Source of the DNA: an uncultured bacterium
GTDB lineage: Bacteria > Planctomycetota > UBA1135 > GCA-002686595
NCBI GenBank assembly: GCA_937910685.1
Contig: CALEMP010000202.1
Location: forward strand, 1 to 64,000
DNA length: 64,000 nt
Reading direction: 5' to 3'
Position 1 is the first letter of the stretch, and every line of letters begins with the position of its first letter. The position numbers and the translations under genes were made by a program. Under the pieces are notes generated by a model. The model ran no database searches. It was given only the letters and a program-made list of their open reading frames with translations, and was not told where the DNA came from. Below are positions 25,095-35,085 of the stretch, piece by piece.

Positions 25095-26045
25095 TCAGGG
25101 GCGGGCACGATACCACGCCACGAAACGTTCGAGGCCCTCGGTCACTGGAACTTGGGGGTCATAGGCAAGCATTTCACGGGCCTTAGAGACATCCGCATAG
25201 GTCACCGGAACGTCCCCCGGCTGGCTGGGGAGGCGCTCAAGCAGGGGCTCTTGACCGCAGGCGATGCCAATCTGGGCAACCAGCTCCGACAGGGTGGTAG
25301 TGGCGGATTCTCCTAAATTGTAGATCTCATAGGCTCCGCAGCGGTCCAGAGCCTGCACCACGCCCCCCACGATGTCGCTCACATAGGTGTAATCCCGCCG
25401 GCTGCTGCCATCTCCAAAGAAGGGGATGGGCTCGCCCTCATGAACGCAGCGCACGAAGCGATGGATTGCCATCTCCGGCCGTTGACGCGGCCCATAGACC
25501 GTGAAGAAACGCAGGCAGGTGGTTGGAATCTGATACAGATGATGAAACGTCCAACACAGCAACTCGCCAGCGCGCTTCGTGGCTGCATAGGGCGAAACCG
25601 GACGGGATACATCATCGTCCTCCTCAAAAGGCACCTTCTCATTGCCCCCATAGACGCTGGAAGAAGAAGCAAACACAAAGCGCGTTTTGGGGCGCTTCTG
25701 CAAGGCTTCTAAAATCAGGGTGGTCCCGCGCAGATTCACGTCTTGATAGAGCTGGGGATCATCCAGGCTTGGACGAACCCCCGCCATGGCCGCGAGGTGA
25801 ACCACCCCATCGAAGCCATCCTGAACGATCAGGCGGTGGATGAGATCCTGGTCGCGGATGTCGCCCTCGATGATTTCACCTCCCGCTGCCAAGACCAACT
25901 CAGCGTTCTCGCGCTTGATCCTGGGGTCATAGAAGTCATTGAAGTTGTCGAGTACAACCACCTCATCCCCACGCCCCAACAGCGCTTCCGCAAGATGAGA
26001 TCCAATGAACCCGGCGCCTCCGGTCACAAGATAACGGCTACTCAT
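25095..26045 (-). CDS. NAD-dependent SDR epimerase, UDP-glucuronate 4-epimerase-like
   Basis: Extended SDR of 316 residues, predicted to interconvert UDP-uronic or UDP-hexose epimers. It reads [38 protein letters not shown] (the NDYYD region typical of UDP-glucuronate 4-epimerases), LAAMAGVRPSL, FASSSSVYGGNEKVPF, YAATKRAGE and FFTVYGPRQRPEMAI. Those last features match the GlcA epimerase group more than GalE. It would give UDP-galacturonate for the surface glycan, and amidation of a uronate by the amidotransferase at 16209 is then conceivable. Its ATG overlaps the stop of glmS (ATGA). Confidence 0.85.
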   Translation of the reverse strand: MSSRYLVTGGAGFIGSHLAEALLGRGDEVVVLDNFNDFYDPRIKRENAELVLAAGGEIIEGDIRDQDLIHRLIVQDGFDGVVHLAAMAGVRPSLDDPQLYQDVNLRGTTLILEALQKRPKTRFVFASSSSVYGGNEKVPFEEDDDVSRPVSPYAATKRAGELLCWTFHHLYQIPTTCLRFFTVYGPRQRPEMAIHRFVRCVHEGEPIPFFGDGSSRRDYTYVSDIVGGVVQALDRCGAYEIYNLGESATTTLSELVAQIGIACGQEPLLERLPSQPGDVPVTYADVSKAREMLAYDPQVPVTEGLERFVAWYRARP

Positions 26046-27883
26046 TCGACGGTCACACTCTTAGCTAGGTTTCGTGGTTTATCAATATCGCAGCCCCTTT
26101 GCTCCGCAATGTAGTAGGAGAACAACTGCAAGGGAATCACGTTCAACAGGGGCGACAGAATGTCAAGGGCTGTGGGCACCATGCAAACATCCCGAGCCAG
26201 ATCGTGGGTCGCTTGATCCGAGCCCACGCTCAAGACCACCCCCCCGCGGGCCTGCACTTGCTCCACATTGGAGCGCATCTTGTCGGCAAGGGGCGACTGC
26301 CCATTCAGACAGACGATGGTCATGCCCGGATCAATCAAGGCGATGGGCCCGTGCTTCATTTCGCCGGCCGCATAGCCTTCAGCGTGCACATAGGAGATTT
26401 CCTTCAGCTTCAATGCACCCTCAAGGGCGATCGGGTAATTGATCCCGCGCCCGATGAATAGAAAACCCTTGGCCGCCGCATGGCGGCGCGCCACGGAGCG
26501 CATGTCCTCGCACTTGGACTGGGTCAGGAGCTGTTCCATCTGGGAGCGCAAGCCCCGCATCCCCTGCAGGAGCTCACGGGCGCGTTCAACACTCAGGGTG
26601 CCTTTGGCGCGACCCAGACGAATGGCGAAGAGAATGCCCGCCGCCACTTGGGCAGTGAAAGCCTTTGTGCTGGCGACTCCGATTTCGGGCCCTGCGTGGG
26701 TCAAAATCACAGCATCAGCCTCGCGCACCTGACTGGCCCCCTGCACGTTGCAAATTGCCAACACCCGGGCGCCTAACTTTTGGCAGAGGCGTGTGGCGGC
26801 CAGGGTATCCGCGGTCTCGCCGGATTGGGTCAGGGCTAAGGCCAAGGTGTTTTTCGCCAGCACGGGGCCCCGATAACGGAACTCACTGGCAAAGTCCACA
26901 TCCACCGGCACCCGGGCCAATTCCTCGATCGCATAGCGCGTGACTAAACCCGCGTGCAAGGCCGTTCCGCAAGCGACCACTTGAATGCGTTCCACTTGTC
27001 GCAGAACATCATCTTCCAGCCCGGGCAAGATGACATCCCCGGCCTCTTCGTCCATACGGTCAAAAACCGTACGGGCCAAGACATCGGGCTGCTCATGAAT
27101 CTCCTTGAGCATGTGATGGGGCCAGGGCCCCTTGTTGGCTTCCATGGGATCCCAATCGATGGCCTCGGGCGCGCGCTCCACGGGTTTCCCTTCCGCATCA
27201 AACAAGGTGTAGCCTCCTGCAGTCAAGATCCCCATGTCCCCGTCTTCGAGAAACACCACATCGCTCGAGTGGGGCAGCAGGGCCAAGAGATCCGAACCCA
27301 AGTAGGTCCCGCCTGGACCTTGGGCCACCACGAGCGGAGGCCCCTGGCGCGCGCAAAGAATTGCCGGGCCCGTGTCCGTATCCAAAAGGAGCGCCACCGC
27401 GTAGTAACCCTCCACTCGGGCGAGAGCGGCGCGCAGGGCTGCGAGGGGTTCGTCAGGAGCGGCGGTCAGCCCCCCGGCGATCAGATGGCCCAAGACCTCG
27501 GAGTCGGTCTGGGAAACGAACTTGATGCCCTTAGCCGCAAGCTCTTGCCTAAGGCTTTGATGGTTCTCGATGATCCCGTTGTGGACCATAGCCAATGCCC
27601 CGCCTCCCGCCATGTGGGGGTGTGCATTGAGGTCGCTGGGGGGCCCATGGGTCGCCCAACGGGTGTGCCCGATTCCGGCGCTGGCCCCGGCTAAAGCCCC
27701 ATCCTCAAGGGCTTCTTCCAGGTTAGCAAGCCGCCCCTGCTTCTTGCGCAGAAGGATCTCCTGCCCCGTATGGACAGCGATGCCCGCACTGTCGTAGCCG
27801 CGATACTCCAGGACCCTCAAGCCCTCGACCAGGGCCGAAAGCACCGGCTCGCCCTGGCGAATGGCTCCAATGATACCGCACAT
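26042..27883 (-). CDS. glmS: Glutamine--fructose-6-phosphate aminotransferase
   Basis: Makes glucosamine-6-phosphate, the entry to UDP-GlcNAc for peptidoglycan, lipid A and the polysaccharide. Cys2 (MCGIIGAIRQ) is the glutaminase nucleophile, with YRGYDSAGI, HTRWATHGPPSDLNAHPH; two SIS domains follow (VACGTALHAG, LTQSGETADTLAA, GRGINYPIALEGALKLKE) and the end is DIDKPRNLAKSVTVE. The 613-residue length is standard. Start 27883 is fixed by the processed Met-Cys; the ORF extends to 28024 inside the neighbouring gene. Placement inside a sugar operon suggests dedicated supply. No glmS ribozyme signature was recognised upstream. Confidence 0.96.
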   Translation of the reverse strand: MCGIIGAIRQGEPVLSALVEGLRVLEYRGYDSAGIAVHTGQEILLRKKQGRLANLEEALEDGALAGASAGIGHTRWATHGPPSDLNAHPHMAGGGALAMVHNGIIENHQSLRQELAAKGIKFVSQTDSEVLGHLIAGGLTAAPDEPLAALRAALARVEGYYAVALLLDTDTGPAILCARQGPPLVVAQGPGGTYLGSDLLALLPHSSDVVFLEDGDMGILTAGGYTLFDAEGKPVERAPEAIDWDPMEANKGPWPHHMLKEIHEQPDVLARTVFDRMDEEAGDVILPGLEDDVLRQVERIQVVACGTALHAGLVTRYAIEELARVPVDVDFASEFRYRGPVLAKNTLALALTQSGETADTLAATRLCQKLGARVLAICNVQGASQVREADAVILTHAGPEIGVASTKAFTAQVAAGILFAIRLGRAKGTLSVERARELLQGMRGLRSQMEQLLTQSKCEDMRSVARRHAAAKGFLFIGRGINYPIALEGALKLKEISYVHAEGYAAGEMKHGPIALIDPGMTIVCLNGQSPLADKMRSNVEQVQARGGVVLSVGSDQATHDLARDVCMVPTALDILSPLLNVIPLQLFSYYIAEQRGCDIDKPRNLAKSVTVE

Positions 27884-27893
27884 ATTGAAAGCC

Positions 27894-28835
27894 CTAGAGG
27901 GTCCCCACTCGTTCTTGGAAAGAGGTAAGGGTGCGCTTGAGCCCACTGGCCAGATCAACCTTTGGCTCCCAGCCCAGCAACTTACGCGCCTTAGTGATGT
28001 CGGGCTGGCGCACCTTGGGGTCATCCACGGGTAAGTCCCGGTAGACCACCTTGGACTTAGATCCGGTCAACTCGATCACCCGCTCAGCAAATTCCTTGAT
28101 CGAGATCTCGGTGGGATTGCCGATATTCACCGGCAGATTCTCGTCAGACCAAAGCAGGCGCATAATGCCCTCGACCAGGTCATCCACATAGCAGAACGAA
28201 CGGGTCTGGGATCCGTCCCCAAAGACGGTCACGTCTTCTCCACGCAGGCCTTGGGACATGAACGCCGGCAGTGCACGGCCATCGTTCAAACGCATGCGCG
28301 GGCCATAGGTGTTGAAGATACGCACGATGCGCGTCTCGACCTGGTGATAGCGATGATAGGCCATGGTCATCGCCTCGGCAAAACGCTTGGCCTCGTCGTA
28401 AACCCCGCGGGGCCCCACCGGATTTACGTTGCCCCAGTAGTCCTCGGATTGGGGGTGCACCAAAGGGTCGCCGTAGCACTCCGATGTGGAGGCGATCAAG
28501 ATCCGAGCACCCTTGGCCTTGGCCAGTCCGAGCACTTTGTGGGTTCCAAGGGAGCCTACCTTTAGGGTTTGAATCGGCAACTCCAAGTAGTCGATGGGAC
28601 TCGCCGGTGACGCAAAGTGCATGATCACGTCCAAGTCCCCCGCCACGTGAATGAACTCGGTCACATCCTGATGGATGAAGTGAAAGCGAGGATTGGGCAT
28701 CAAGGCCTCGATGTTGACCAAGTCCCCCGTAACGAGGTTGTCCATACAGAGGACCTCATGGCCCTCCCCAAGGAAGCGCTCACAGAGATGGCTGCCTAGA
28801 AAGCCGGCGCCGCCGGTAACGAGAATCCGTTTCAT
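27894..28835 (-). CDS. UDP-glucuronate decarboxylase (UDP-xylose synthase)
   Basis: SDR that decarboxylates UDP-glucuronate to UDP-xylose. The 313-residue protein shows [90 protein letters not shown] and [15 protein letters not shown], a run of features specific to the UXS family. No UDP-glucose dehydrogenase for its substrate is in the window. It is the first gene of the minus-strand unit continuing through glmS, the epimerase and the rfb genes. The 86-nt gap upstream has short CTGAAAG direct repeats but no clear promoter. Confidence 0.93.
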   Translation of the reverse strand: MKRILVTGGAGFLGSHLCERFLGEGHEVLCMDNLVTGDLVNIEALMPNPRFHFIHQDVTEFIHVAGDLDVIMHFASPASPIDYLELPIQTLKVGSLGTHKVLGLAKAKGARILIASTSECYGDPLVHPQSEDYWGNVNPVGPRGVYDEAKRFAEAMTMAYHRYHQVETRIVRIFNTYGPRMRLNDGRALPAFMSQGLRGEDVTVFGDGSQTRSFCYVDDLVEGIMRLLWSDENLPVNIGNPTEISIKEFAERVIELTGSKSKVVYRDLPVDDPKVRQPDITKARKLLGWEPKVDLASGLKRTLTSFQERVGTL

Positions 28836-28921
28836 GGTCTAGGTCTTTGCCTGAGATGAGTGTTGCACGAGTGAAAACTGAAAGCTGAAAGCAAGGTAGT
28901 GCTGGAGGTGCCCCAAGGGGC

Positions 28922-29773
28922 TCACTCCGTGACCTCGGTACTGGCAGCCTGCTTAGCCGCAGAACTCACGTGGGCCAGATCGGAAAGGCGCAGGCGCTGG
29001 TCGTTGACGGCAACCACTTGCACGCCCAAGGCACTCACGCCCTGGCCACTGAGCAAGTCGAACTGAACATGGCCGTCAGAATTTCCCGGAAGCAAGACTC
29101 CCGGCCCTAGCACGAGGGGCACAGCCCCCACACTTCCAGAGACCTTATAATCGGGATCAATCATTCGCGGCGCGGAGCCGCTGGGCAGCAGGGGCAGGTG
29201 AATTACATCCCCGGGGGTCAGCACAATGCGTTTTGTCCCGAAGGCCAAAACCGCTTGGGTGTAACCACGGTGGCGCAGCTCGAACACCTCAGGGCTTACC
29301 TTTTCCACGTAGAAAGGTCCCCCATCACCCAAGAGGTGAGAGCCACCCGGAAGGCGCACCACTTCTCCTTCTTCCATTTCGACGCTAGCCCGCTCAAGCT
29401 GCATGAACGAGACAAAGGGTTCGCCCCTCGAAGGTGAGCCAATCACCATAATCCCGTTGCCATGCATCCGAGCCACGGAACCACCAGGGAAGATCAACTC
29501 AGCCCGTCCGCCCGCGTCGGTTAGAACGGCAGCCCCCGCATGGATACGTGCTTGGCGATCATAGAAGTGCAGGCGGTGAACCGAGGTCTGACCCGCACGC
29601 TTAACGTGCACCGTATCAGCATGGCGCACCAATAGGGCCTCTTCAGGCCCTTCTAGGAGCATGTCAGTGAAGCCCGGGGGTAGGTTCTCGGGGCCACCCA
29701 TGGGGCTGGGGTAGCGATGGGCATTGCAACCGGCAAGGATGCACAAGACGAGCAGGTAAGTAGTTTTGATCAT
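28922..29773 (-). CDS. Exported lipoprotein of unknown function, FecR-like core
   Basis: A 283-residue lipoprotein: signal [16 protein letters not shown] with lipobox LAGC, Cys16. The central part is beta-rich with a FecR-like flavour ([51 protein letters not shown]). No catalytic motif is visible. Its ATG overlaps the accC stop (ATGA), making it the third cistron after accB and accC, an odd partner for fatty-acid synthesis genes. Orthologues in the same place would show whether this is meaningful. Function not known. Confidence 0.7.
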   Translation of the reverse strand: MIKTTYLLVLCILAGCNAHRYPSPMGGPENLPPGFTDMLLEGPEEALLVRHADTVHVKRAGQTSVHRLHFYDRQARIHAGAAVLTDAGGRAELIFPGGSVARMHGNGIMVIGSPSRGEPFVSFMQLERASVEMEEGEVVRLPGGSHLLGDGGPFYVEKVSPEVFELRHRGYTQAVLAFGTKRIVLTPGDVIHLPLLPSGSAPRMIDPDYKVSGSVGAVPLVLGPGVLLPGNSDGHVQFDLLSGQGVSALGVQVVAVNDQRLRLSDLAHVSSAAKQAASTEVTE

Positions 29774-31128
29774 GATCCTTCTTTATGGGATGAGAACCAG
29801 CGCTCGACAAATCCAGTGTCATGGGCGCCTCCACGGAATTCGGCATTGTTGAGGATTTCTTTGAGCAGCGGAATGGTCGTCGCCACCCCGTCAATCACGA
29901 ACTCGTCCAAAGCGCGCAGCATGGTCTGGATCGCCTCGTCGCGGGTGGCGCGATGGACCAACAGTTTGCCGATCATCGAATCATAGTTCGGAGGAACGTG
30001 ATAGCCACCGTAGCAGTGACTGTCCACGCGTACGCCGGGCCCGCCGGGGGGCACAAAGGCGCGCAGTTGGCCGGGGGATGGGCGGAAATCTTTGGTCGGG
30101 TCTTCCGCATTGATGCGACACTCAATGCAGTGACCGCTATGCACAATGTCCTTCTGCCGGAACCGCAAGGGCATACCAGCAGCGGTACGAATTTGCTCGG
30201 CGATCAGGTCGAGGCCGGTAACCATTTCGGTCACCGTGTGCTCCACCTGGATGCGAGCGTTGACTTCAATGAAGTAGAAGTTCTGCTGGGCATCCACCAA
30301 AAACTCCACGGTGCCTGCAGTGGTGTAGTTGGAAGCTTTCGCCATGCGCACGGCGGCCTCACCAATCTTGATGCGCAGCTTCGGAGAGAGGCTGGTGCTC
30401 GGGGATTCCTCGATTAATTTCTGGTGCCTGCGCTGAACGGAACAATCGCGCTCGCCCAAATGCACCACGTTGCCATCGAAATCCGCGAGGATTTGAACTT
30501 CCACGTGTCGCGGACGCTCGATGAACTTCTCGATGTAAACATCCCCATCACCGAAAGCGGCTAAGGCTTCGGCCGACGCGGCGCGCAGACCGGTCTTAAG
30601 GCTGGGCTCGTTGCTGGCCACCCGCAATCCCCGGCCACCGCCGCCGGAGGTCGCCTTGATCATCACGGGATAGCCGATTTTCTGGGCCACACGGATGGCC
30701 TCGTTCTCGTCCTTGACCAAGCCATCGGATCCCGGGACCACCGGGACCTTAGCCTCCATGGCAATCGCTCGGGCGCGAGCCTTATCCCCCACTGCGCTGA
30801 TCACTTCAGGAGCGGGTCCGATGAAGCCGATCTTGCAGGAACGGCAAACCTCGGCAAAGTGCGCGTTCTCCGCTAGAAAACCATAGCCCGGGTGAATTGC
30901 ATCCACATCCGCGATCTCGGCGGCGGCAATGATCGACGGTATATTGAGGTAAGACTCCGCTGCGGGAGCCGCCCCGATACAGATCGTCTCGTCCGCCTGG
31001 CGCAGGTACAAAGCGTCTGCATCGGCGCTGGAATAAACCGCAACGGTTTCAACGCCTAGCTCACGGCAGGCACGAATGATCCGCTGGGCAATTTCCCCAC
31101 GGTTCGCAATCAGAATGCGTCGAAACAT
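29770..31128 (-). CDS. accC: Biotin carboxylase subunit of acetyl-CoA carboxylase
   Basis: ATP-grasp enzyme that carboxylates biotin on AccB, the first step of malonyl-CoA formation. The 452 residues are full length: [37 protein letters not shown], the Gly-rich ATP loop [59 protein letters not shown] with catalytic Arg/Glu, and ECRINAEDP. It is coupled to accB by TGATG and to the downstream lipoprotein gene by ATGA. Cytoplasmic and almost certainly essential. Confidence 0.97.
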   Translation of the reverse strand: MFRRILIANRGEIAQRIIRACRELGVETVAVYSSADADALYLRQADETICIGAAPAAESYLNIPSIIAAAEIADVDAIHPGYGFLAENAHFAEVCRSCKIGFIGPAPEVISAVGDKARARAIAMEAKVPVVPGSDGLVKDENEAIRVAQKIGYPVMIKATSGGGGRGLRVASNEPSLKTGLRAASAEALAAFGDGDVYIEKFIERPRHVEVQILADFDGNVVHLGERDCSVQRRHQKLIEESPSTSLSPKLRIKIGEAAVRMAKASNYTTAGTVEFLVDAQQNFYFIEVNARIQVEHTVTEMVTGLDLIAEQIRTAAGMPLRFRQKDIVHSGHCIECRINAEDPTKDFRPSPGQLRAFVPPGGPGVRVDSHCYGGYHVPPNYDSMIGKLLVHRATRDEAIQTMLRALDEFVIDGVATTIPLLKEILNNAEFRGGAHDTGFVERWFSSHKEGS

Positions 31129-31613
31129 CAGCGCGGTTTAACGAGGAAAAGAGGCTGGCCGAATTCCACCGGCTCGCCGTTATCCACGAGCAGTTCGACA
31201 ATCGACCCGCGACATTCTGCGCGGATCTCGTTCATGACCTTCATGGCCTCGACAATGCAGACCACCGAGTCTTCTTCGAGGTCATCTCCCACCGAGGAAA
31301 ACGGAGCGTCCTCGGGAGACGGGGCATGGTAGAAGGTTCCCACTATGGGGCTTGTGATCTCGATCAATCCTTCTGCGCGACCTGGAGGAGCCACGGGTGG
31401 GGAGCCCGCTTCCGGAGGAAGGCCAACGGGAGCAGGTCCCGCCGCTGGGGTGTGGGCACTGCCCGGCACCATCAGTACCTGGGGGCCCGAGCCGGCTTCG
31501 GGGCCACGACGCAGGTGCACTTTAAGATGTGCCTGCTCGTCTTCGATTTTAAGCTCGGTCACCTCTCCGCGCTCCATGAGTCGGATTAGGTTTCGAATCA
31601 GCTTGAGGTCCAT
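31128..31613 (-). CDS. accB: Biotin carboxyl carrier protein
   Basis: Carries biotin between AccC and the carboxyltransferase. The N-terminus [18 protein letters not shown] matches AccB, followed by a flexible Pro/Ala/Gly linker and the C-terminal biotinyl domain with the biotinylated Lys in [13 protein letters not shown]. With the start at 31613 it has 161 residues; a GTG at 31649 would add 12 less conserved residues. Its stop overlaps the accC start (TGATG), keeping subunit output matched. A moaC gene ends 95 nt upstream on the same strand. Confidence 0.95.
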   Translation of the reverse strand: MDLKLIRNLIRLMERGEVTELKIEDEQAHLKVHLRRGPEAGSGPQVLMVPGSAHTPAAGPAPVGLPPEAGSPPVAPPGRAEGLIEITSPIVGTFYHAPSPEDAPFSSVGDDLEEDSVVCIVEAMKVMNEIRAECRGSIVELLVDNGEPVEFGQPLFLVKPR

Positions 31614-31707
31614 GGATGGTGTCAGGGGGTTGCTAGGGTCGTTTTCCACGGGGACAGGGTACCCACCGGGGACCCGAGAACCCAGAGTTCAGCAAAAAGG
31701 AGGCTCC

Positions 31708-32220
31708 TTAACCCTCACGTTTCCAAGGCCCGGACTTGCCGCCGCTCTTGGCGAGGAGCTCCACCCGCTGGATGGTGATGCCCTTAGAGAGGGCCTTGGT
31801 CATGTCATAGAGGGTCAAAGCCGCCACGCTGGCCCCGGTCATGGCTTCCATTTCGACCCCCGTACGGCCGCTGCAAATCGCCGTGCAGAGCACCTCAAGG
31901 CGGTTTTCATCCAATTGCTGGATCTCCACATCGACCCCGTCGAGGCCCAGGGGGTGACAAAGGGGGATCAGCAATCCAGTCTGCTTGGCGGCCCCCACCC
32001 CAGCGATGCGCGCCACCTCGAGCACCGGGCCCTTAGGTCCGCCCTCACGCAGGATGCCCTCGAGCAGGCCCTCGGGAAACTCCACAATCGCCCTTGCGGT
32101 GGCCTCTCGGTGGGTTTCGTGCTTGTGGGACACATCGACCATGCGGGCCCGGGGGCCATCCACGCCCTCCGTCACATGGGAGAGGGAGCTGGCGAGAGGG
32201 TCTTGGCTTTCCTGGGTCAT
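31708..32220 (-). CDS. moaC: Cyclic pyranopterin monophosphate synthase
   Basis: Molybdenum cofactor enzyme that converts the MoaA product to cyclic pyranopterin monophosphate. The 170-residue protein shows MVDVSHKHETHREATA, LEVARIAGVGAAKQTG, LIPLCHPLGLDGVDVE, GRTGVEMEAMTGASVAALT and LYDMTKALSKGI, all MoaC landmarks including the catalytic Lys and His. No other moa gene is near. Just after the stop the minus strand reads AAGGAGCCTCCTTTTT, a weak hairpin and T-run that may end transcription before accB. Confidence 0.96.
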   Translation of the reverse strand: MTQESQDPLASSLSHVTEGVDGPRARMVDVSHKHETHREATARAIVEFPEGLLEGILREGGPKGPVLEVARIAGVGAAKQTGLLIPLCHPLGLDGVDVEIQQLDENRLEVLCTAICSGRTGVEMEAMTGASVAALTLYDMTKALSKGITIQRVELLAKSGGKSGPWKREG

Positions 32221-32529
32221 GGGGGTGCTGGGAGCTGGGTGGAGTGGTCTGGGGCTGAATTATGGCCCAGATCAAGCCCCCGGCGGGGACCAATCCTCAG
32301 AGCCCTAGGTCCTCCCCCTGTTTGTGGCCAAAAGAGGGCCGCGGCGCCCCTCGCCGCCGAATCAACGCTAGGTTTTGGTAACAGCACCTGCAATGATCCC
32401 CTTAGAGCCGTAGATTGAAACGAAGGAGAGGTCGTACCTCCCGCCGGAGCCCCCCACCTGCCGATACCTAGACCGCTGGGGCCCACAATGGCCCCGTCCA
32501 CTGCTTTCAGCGTTATGTGCACAGCTTTC
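32221..32529. other. Intergenic region between divergent moaC and S41 protease genes
   Basis: About 300 nt without a gene. It must hold both promoters, but I see no convincing -35/-10 or sigma-54 -24/-12 pair. Near the protease side is GAGGT-CGT-ACCTC, preceded by AAGGAGAGG, a perfect Shine-Dalgarno-like string with no start codon at a usable distance. A run rich in GGCGCC/CGCCG occurs at about 32340-32360. Nothing else recognised. Confidence 0.4.
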
Positions 32530-35019
32530 ATGAATCGATTCACCGTTGCCCTCCTGACCCTACCCCTCTCGGCCCTCGCCCAGGCGTCTTCGGCGCCAGT
32601 CCAGGAGGATTTCGCGCCCCTACTAGCGGAAAAAGCCCAGGCAGCAAAGCAGCTCACGGTGGCCGAACTCTTCCGCGAAGCCCGTCAGGTGGGACTCATC
32701 CTGGGAGACGAAGGGGGTGCAGCTTTCGACCGGGAGGTCGACCGGCTCCTACAAGTGGAGGGCAACGATCCGCGCACGACCCTTTTCTTGGTGGCCACGC
32801 GCCTCACCGGAGACGAGCCGGACCTGGAAATCCTCGGGGCCTCCTTAGCCCAAGTGCTCCAGGCATCCGATCCCCAAGCCTCTCAAGCCGCTGCGGAACT
32901 CGCTGCCGGCGCGGGCTTTGACCGGGGCCCCCTCGAAACCCGCCGCACCTTCACGGAAGCCCTCATCGCCGTCGCCACCGACGGGGATCGCGCCCCGGAC
33001 ACCAGGGTATCCGCCGCGGTTGCCGCCCACGGAATTGGTCTCGGCGACCAAATCGCTCGCCCCCGCAGAGTTCTCTTTGAGTTCCTGGAATCCAGCGACT
33101 TGGACATGGTCGGTCGCGGCGCCCTGGGCCTGGCCGAATTGGGAGCCATGGAAGAGGTGCAAGGTGTAGTGCCCGCCCTCGAACGCCTTTCGGCACAGCC
33201 GGGGCAGCAGGGCCTGCTCGCGCGCTCCTACCTCAAGCAACTTCAAATCCGCCGCTTCAAGGACACCGAATTGCGCCGCGCCCGTGAGCGCCAATCTGAA
33301 CTCCTGCTACAAGGGGATCAAACAGACCCGGACTTGCAGCGCATCGGCAACCTGATCGAGCTCGTCCGACGCTACCACCTGGAGGGCGACACAGTGGAGC
33401 GCGAGGACCTGCTGGAGGCCGCTATGCAGGGCCTGTTGAACCGCATGGATCCGCACTCGTCCTTCTTCAATTCAAAATCCTGGGAGAAATTCGAACAGGA
33501 CATCGAAGCGGAGTACGGTGGCATCGGGGCCTACGTAAATGTGGACCGGGAAGATGGGCTCTTCACGATCACTAAACCGATCTACTCGGGACCGGCCTAC
33601 AAGGCAGGGCTTTACACCGACGACAAGATCGTGATGGTGGATGACTGGCCCACCATGGGCGAGGAAAGCACCGAAGTGATCAAGCGCCTCAAGGGCCGCC
33701 CCAACACTCCTGTCAAGCTCTACATCTGGCGCCGGGGTATGGACTCGGGACTGATCGACCGCCCCACTGAAGACATGGCGGTCACCATCGAACGCGGGGT
33801 CATCACGATCCCTCCCGTGCACTCGGCAATGCTCCCGGGGGGCATCGGGCTCATCGAACTATCCACCTTCAGCCGCGTGGCCAGCACCGAAGTCGCCAGC
33901 GCCTTGAACACCCTGATGGAACAGGATCTACGCGGCGTGATCCTGGACCTGCGTAACAACACAGGTGGTCTCTTGGACGAAGCGCGCAACGTGGCGGACC
34001 TCTTCCTGCCCAAGGGCAAGGTGGTTGTCTCCACCGAATCCCGGGTGCGCGCTGGACGCTCCTACCCTACCCGCCAAGCGGCGCTCGTGCCCGAGGATAT
34101 GCCCGTGGTGGTTCTGATCAACCGCTTCAGCGCCTCCGCTTCAGAGATCGTAGCCGGTGCCCTTCAAGACCACGGCCGCGCGGCCCTGATCGGCCAACGC
34201 TCCTACGGCAAGGGTTCGGTGCAGAATCTAATTTCCATGCCCGGAGAAGAAGACGACGGCTTTGCGGATGAAAACCGCAACGGACGGCGGGACGCTTGGG
34301 AGAGCATCACCAACGACCGGGACGGGGATGGAGAATTCGACTACGCCCCGCGGGTCAAGTTGACCATCGAAAAGTACCTCTTGCCCAGCGGCCGTTCGAT
34401 CCACCGGATGCTCGAAGAAGACGGCAGCATCAAGAGTGTCGGCGGCGTGCACCCGGACCAAGAGGTCACCTCCACCCGATACTCGGGTTGGCGACTGAAG
34501 GAGATGCGCCGAATCCAAGGCACACGCAAGCTGCGCCTATGGGCCCAGGAGCACGCCACCGCACAAGCTGAGACCTTCTCCAATCTGGCTGATTCAGACA
34601 TGAGCGACTGGCAACAGTGGCCGGGCTTCGAAGAGCTCTACGCCGGGCTGGAAACCAGCCTCTCCCATGCGGATGTGCGCTTGCTCCTGAGGGCAGAAGT
34701 GCGCCGCCTGGTGGAAGACACCCGGGGTAGCGCATTCCCCATGGGCGACTTCCAAGAGGACCGTCAATTGCAGGCGGCGATCCAAGAGATCTATTCCCAA
34801 AAGCAACTGGACTGGAAAACGGTCGCCGAGTTCAAAGCCACCTTCGACACGGAAGTGGACGACCCCGATGGGCCTCCAGTCGCTGCGGTGAGTGCAGCCA
34901 TCCTGGGGGAAGCACTGGCCCTCTTGGGCCGGGCAGAGTCTGCGGACCGCAGCCTCTCAAGCGAGGAGCTCAAGCAGCTGCGCGAGTTACTCCGGCGCAC
35001 GAGCGACGGGGCCAAGTAA
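32530..35019 (+). CDS. S41 family C-terminal processing peptidase with PDZ domain and EF-hand-like loops
   Basis: Predicted periplasmic protease of the Tsp/CtpA type, 829 residues. A signal peptide (MNRFTVALLTLPLSALAQA) leads a helical, HEAT-like N-terminal part to about 250, a PDZ domain near 325-400 (GGIGAYVNVDREDG, GPAYKAGLYTDDKIVMVDDW), and the S41 core. Ser536 in SASASE and Lys561 in SYGKGSVQ make the Ser/Lys dyad, 25 residues apart as in E. coli Tsp. Between dyad and the following beta region are two calcium-loop patterns, DENRNGRRDAWE (580-591) and DRDGDGEFDYAP (596-607), unusual for the family. The start could also be 32488 or 32515. A terminator-like hairpin follows at 35059-35085. 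Confidence 0.9.
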   Translation: MNRFTVALLTLPLSALAQASSAPVQEDFAPLLAEKAQAAKQLTVAELFREARQVGLILGDEGGAAFDREVDRLLQVEGNDPRTTLFLVATRLTGDEPDLEILGASLAQVLQASDPQASQAAAELAAGAGFDRGPLETRRTFTEALIAVATDGDRAPDTRVSAAVAAHGIGLGDQIARPRRVLFEFLESSDLDMVGRGALGLAELGAMEEVQGVVPALERLSAQPGQQGLLARSYLKQLQIRRFKDTELRRARERQSELLLQGDQTDPDLQRIGNLIELVRRYHLEGDTVEREDLLEAAMQGLLNRMDPHSSFFNSKSWEKFEQDIEAEYGGIGAYVNVDREDGLFTITKPIYSGPAYKAGLYTDDKIVMVDDWPTMGEESTEVIKRLKGRPNTPVKLYIWRRGMDSGLIDRPTEDMAVTIERGVITIPPVHSAMLPGGIGLIELSTFSRVASTEVASALNTLMEQDLRGVILDLRNNTGGLLDEARNVADLFLPKGKVVVSTESRVRAGRSYPTRQAALVPEDMPVVVLINRFSASASEIVAGALQDHGRAALIGQRSYGKGSVQNLISMPGEEDDGFADENRNGRRDAWESITNDRDGDGEFDYAPRVKLTIEKYLLPSGRSIHRMLEEDGSIKSVGGVHPDQEVTSTRYSGWRLKEMRRIQGTRKLRLWAQEHATAQAETFSNLADSDMSDWQQWPGFEELYAGLETSLSHADVRLLLRAEVRRLVEDTRGSAFPMGDFQEDRQLQAAIQEIYSQKQLDWKTVAEFKATFDTEVDDPDGPPVAAVSAAILGEALALLGRAESADRSLSSEELKQLRELLRRTSDGAK

Positions 35020-35058
35020 CCCCGGGGCAGCCCCCGAGGCACCAGATTTGGAAACCGC

Positions 35059-35085
35059 AAGAGCCGACCTAGAGGGTCGGTTCTT
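35059..35085. terminator. Stem-loop between convergent protease and perM genes
   Basis: An 11-bp stem (AAGAGCCGACC with GGTCGGTTCTT, one G-U pair) and a 5-nt loop TAGAG. It sits 40 nt after the protease stop and includes the perM stop codon. On the plus strand the 3' arm ends in TTCTT; on the minus strand it ends in CTCTT. Bidirectional termination is plausible but there is no long U-run. Confidence 0.5.

Noticed and set aside
26954-27694. 246-residue open frame opposite glmS
   Set aside because: glmS motifs prove the other strand; no supporting feature here.
31345-32418. 357-residue open frame covering accB and moaC antisense
   Set aside because: Overlaps two certain genes on the other strand and has no domain.
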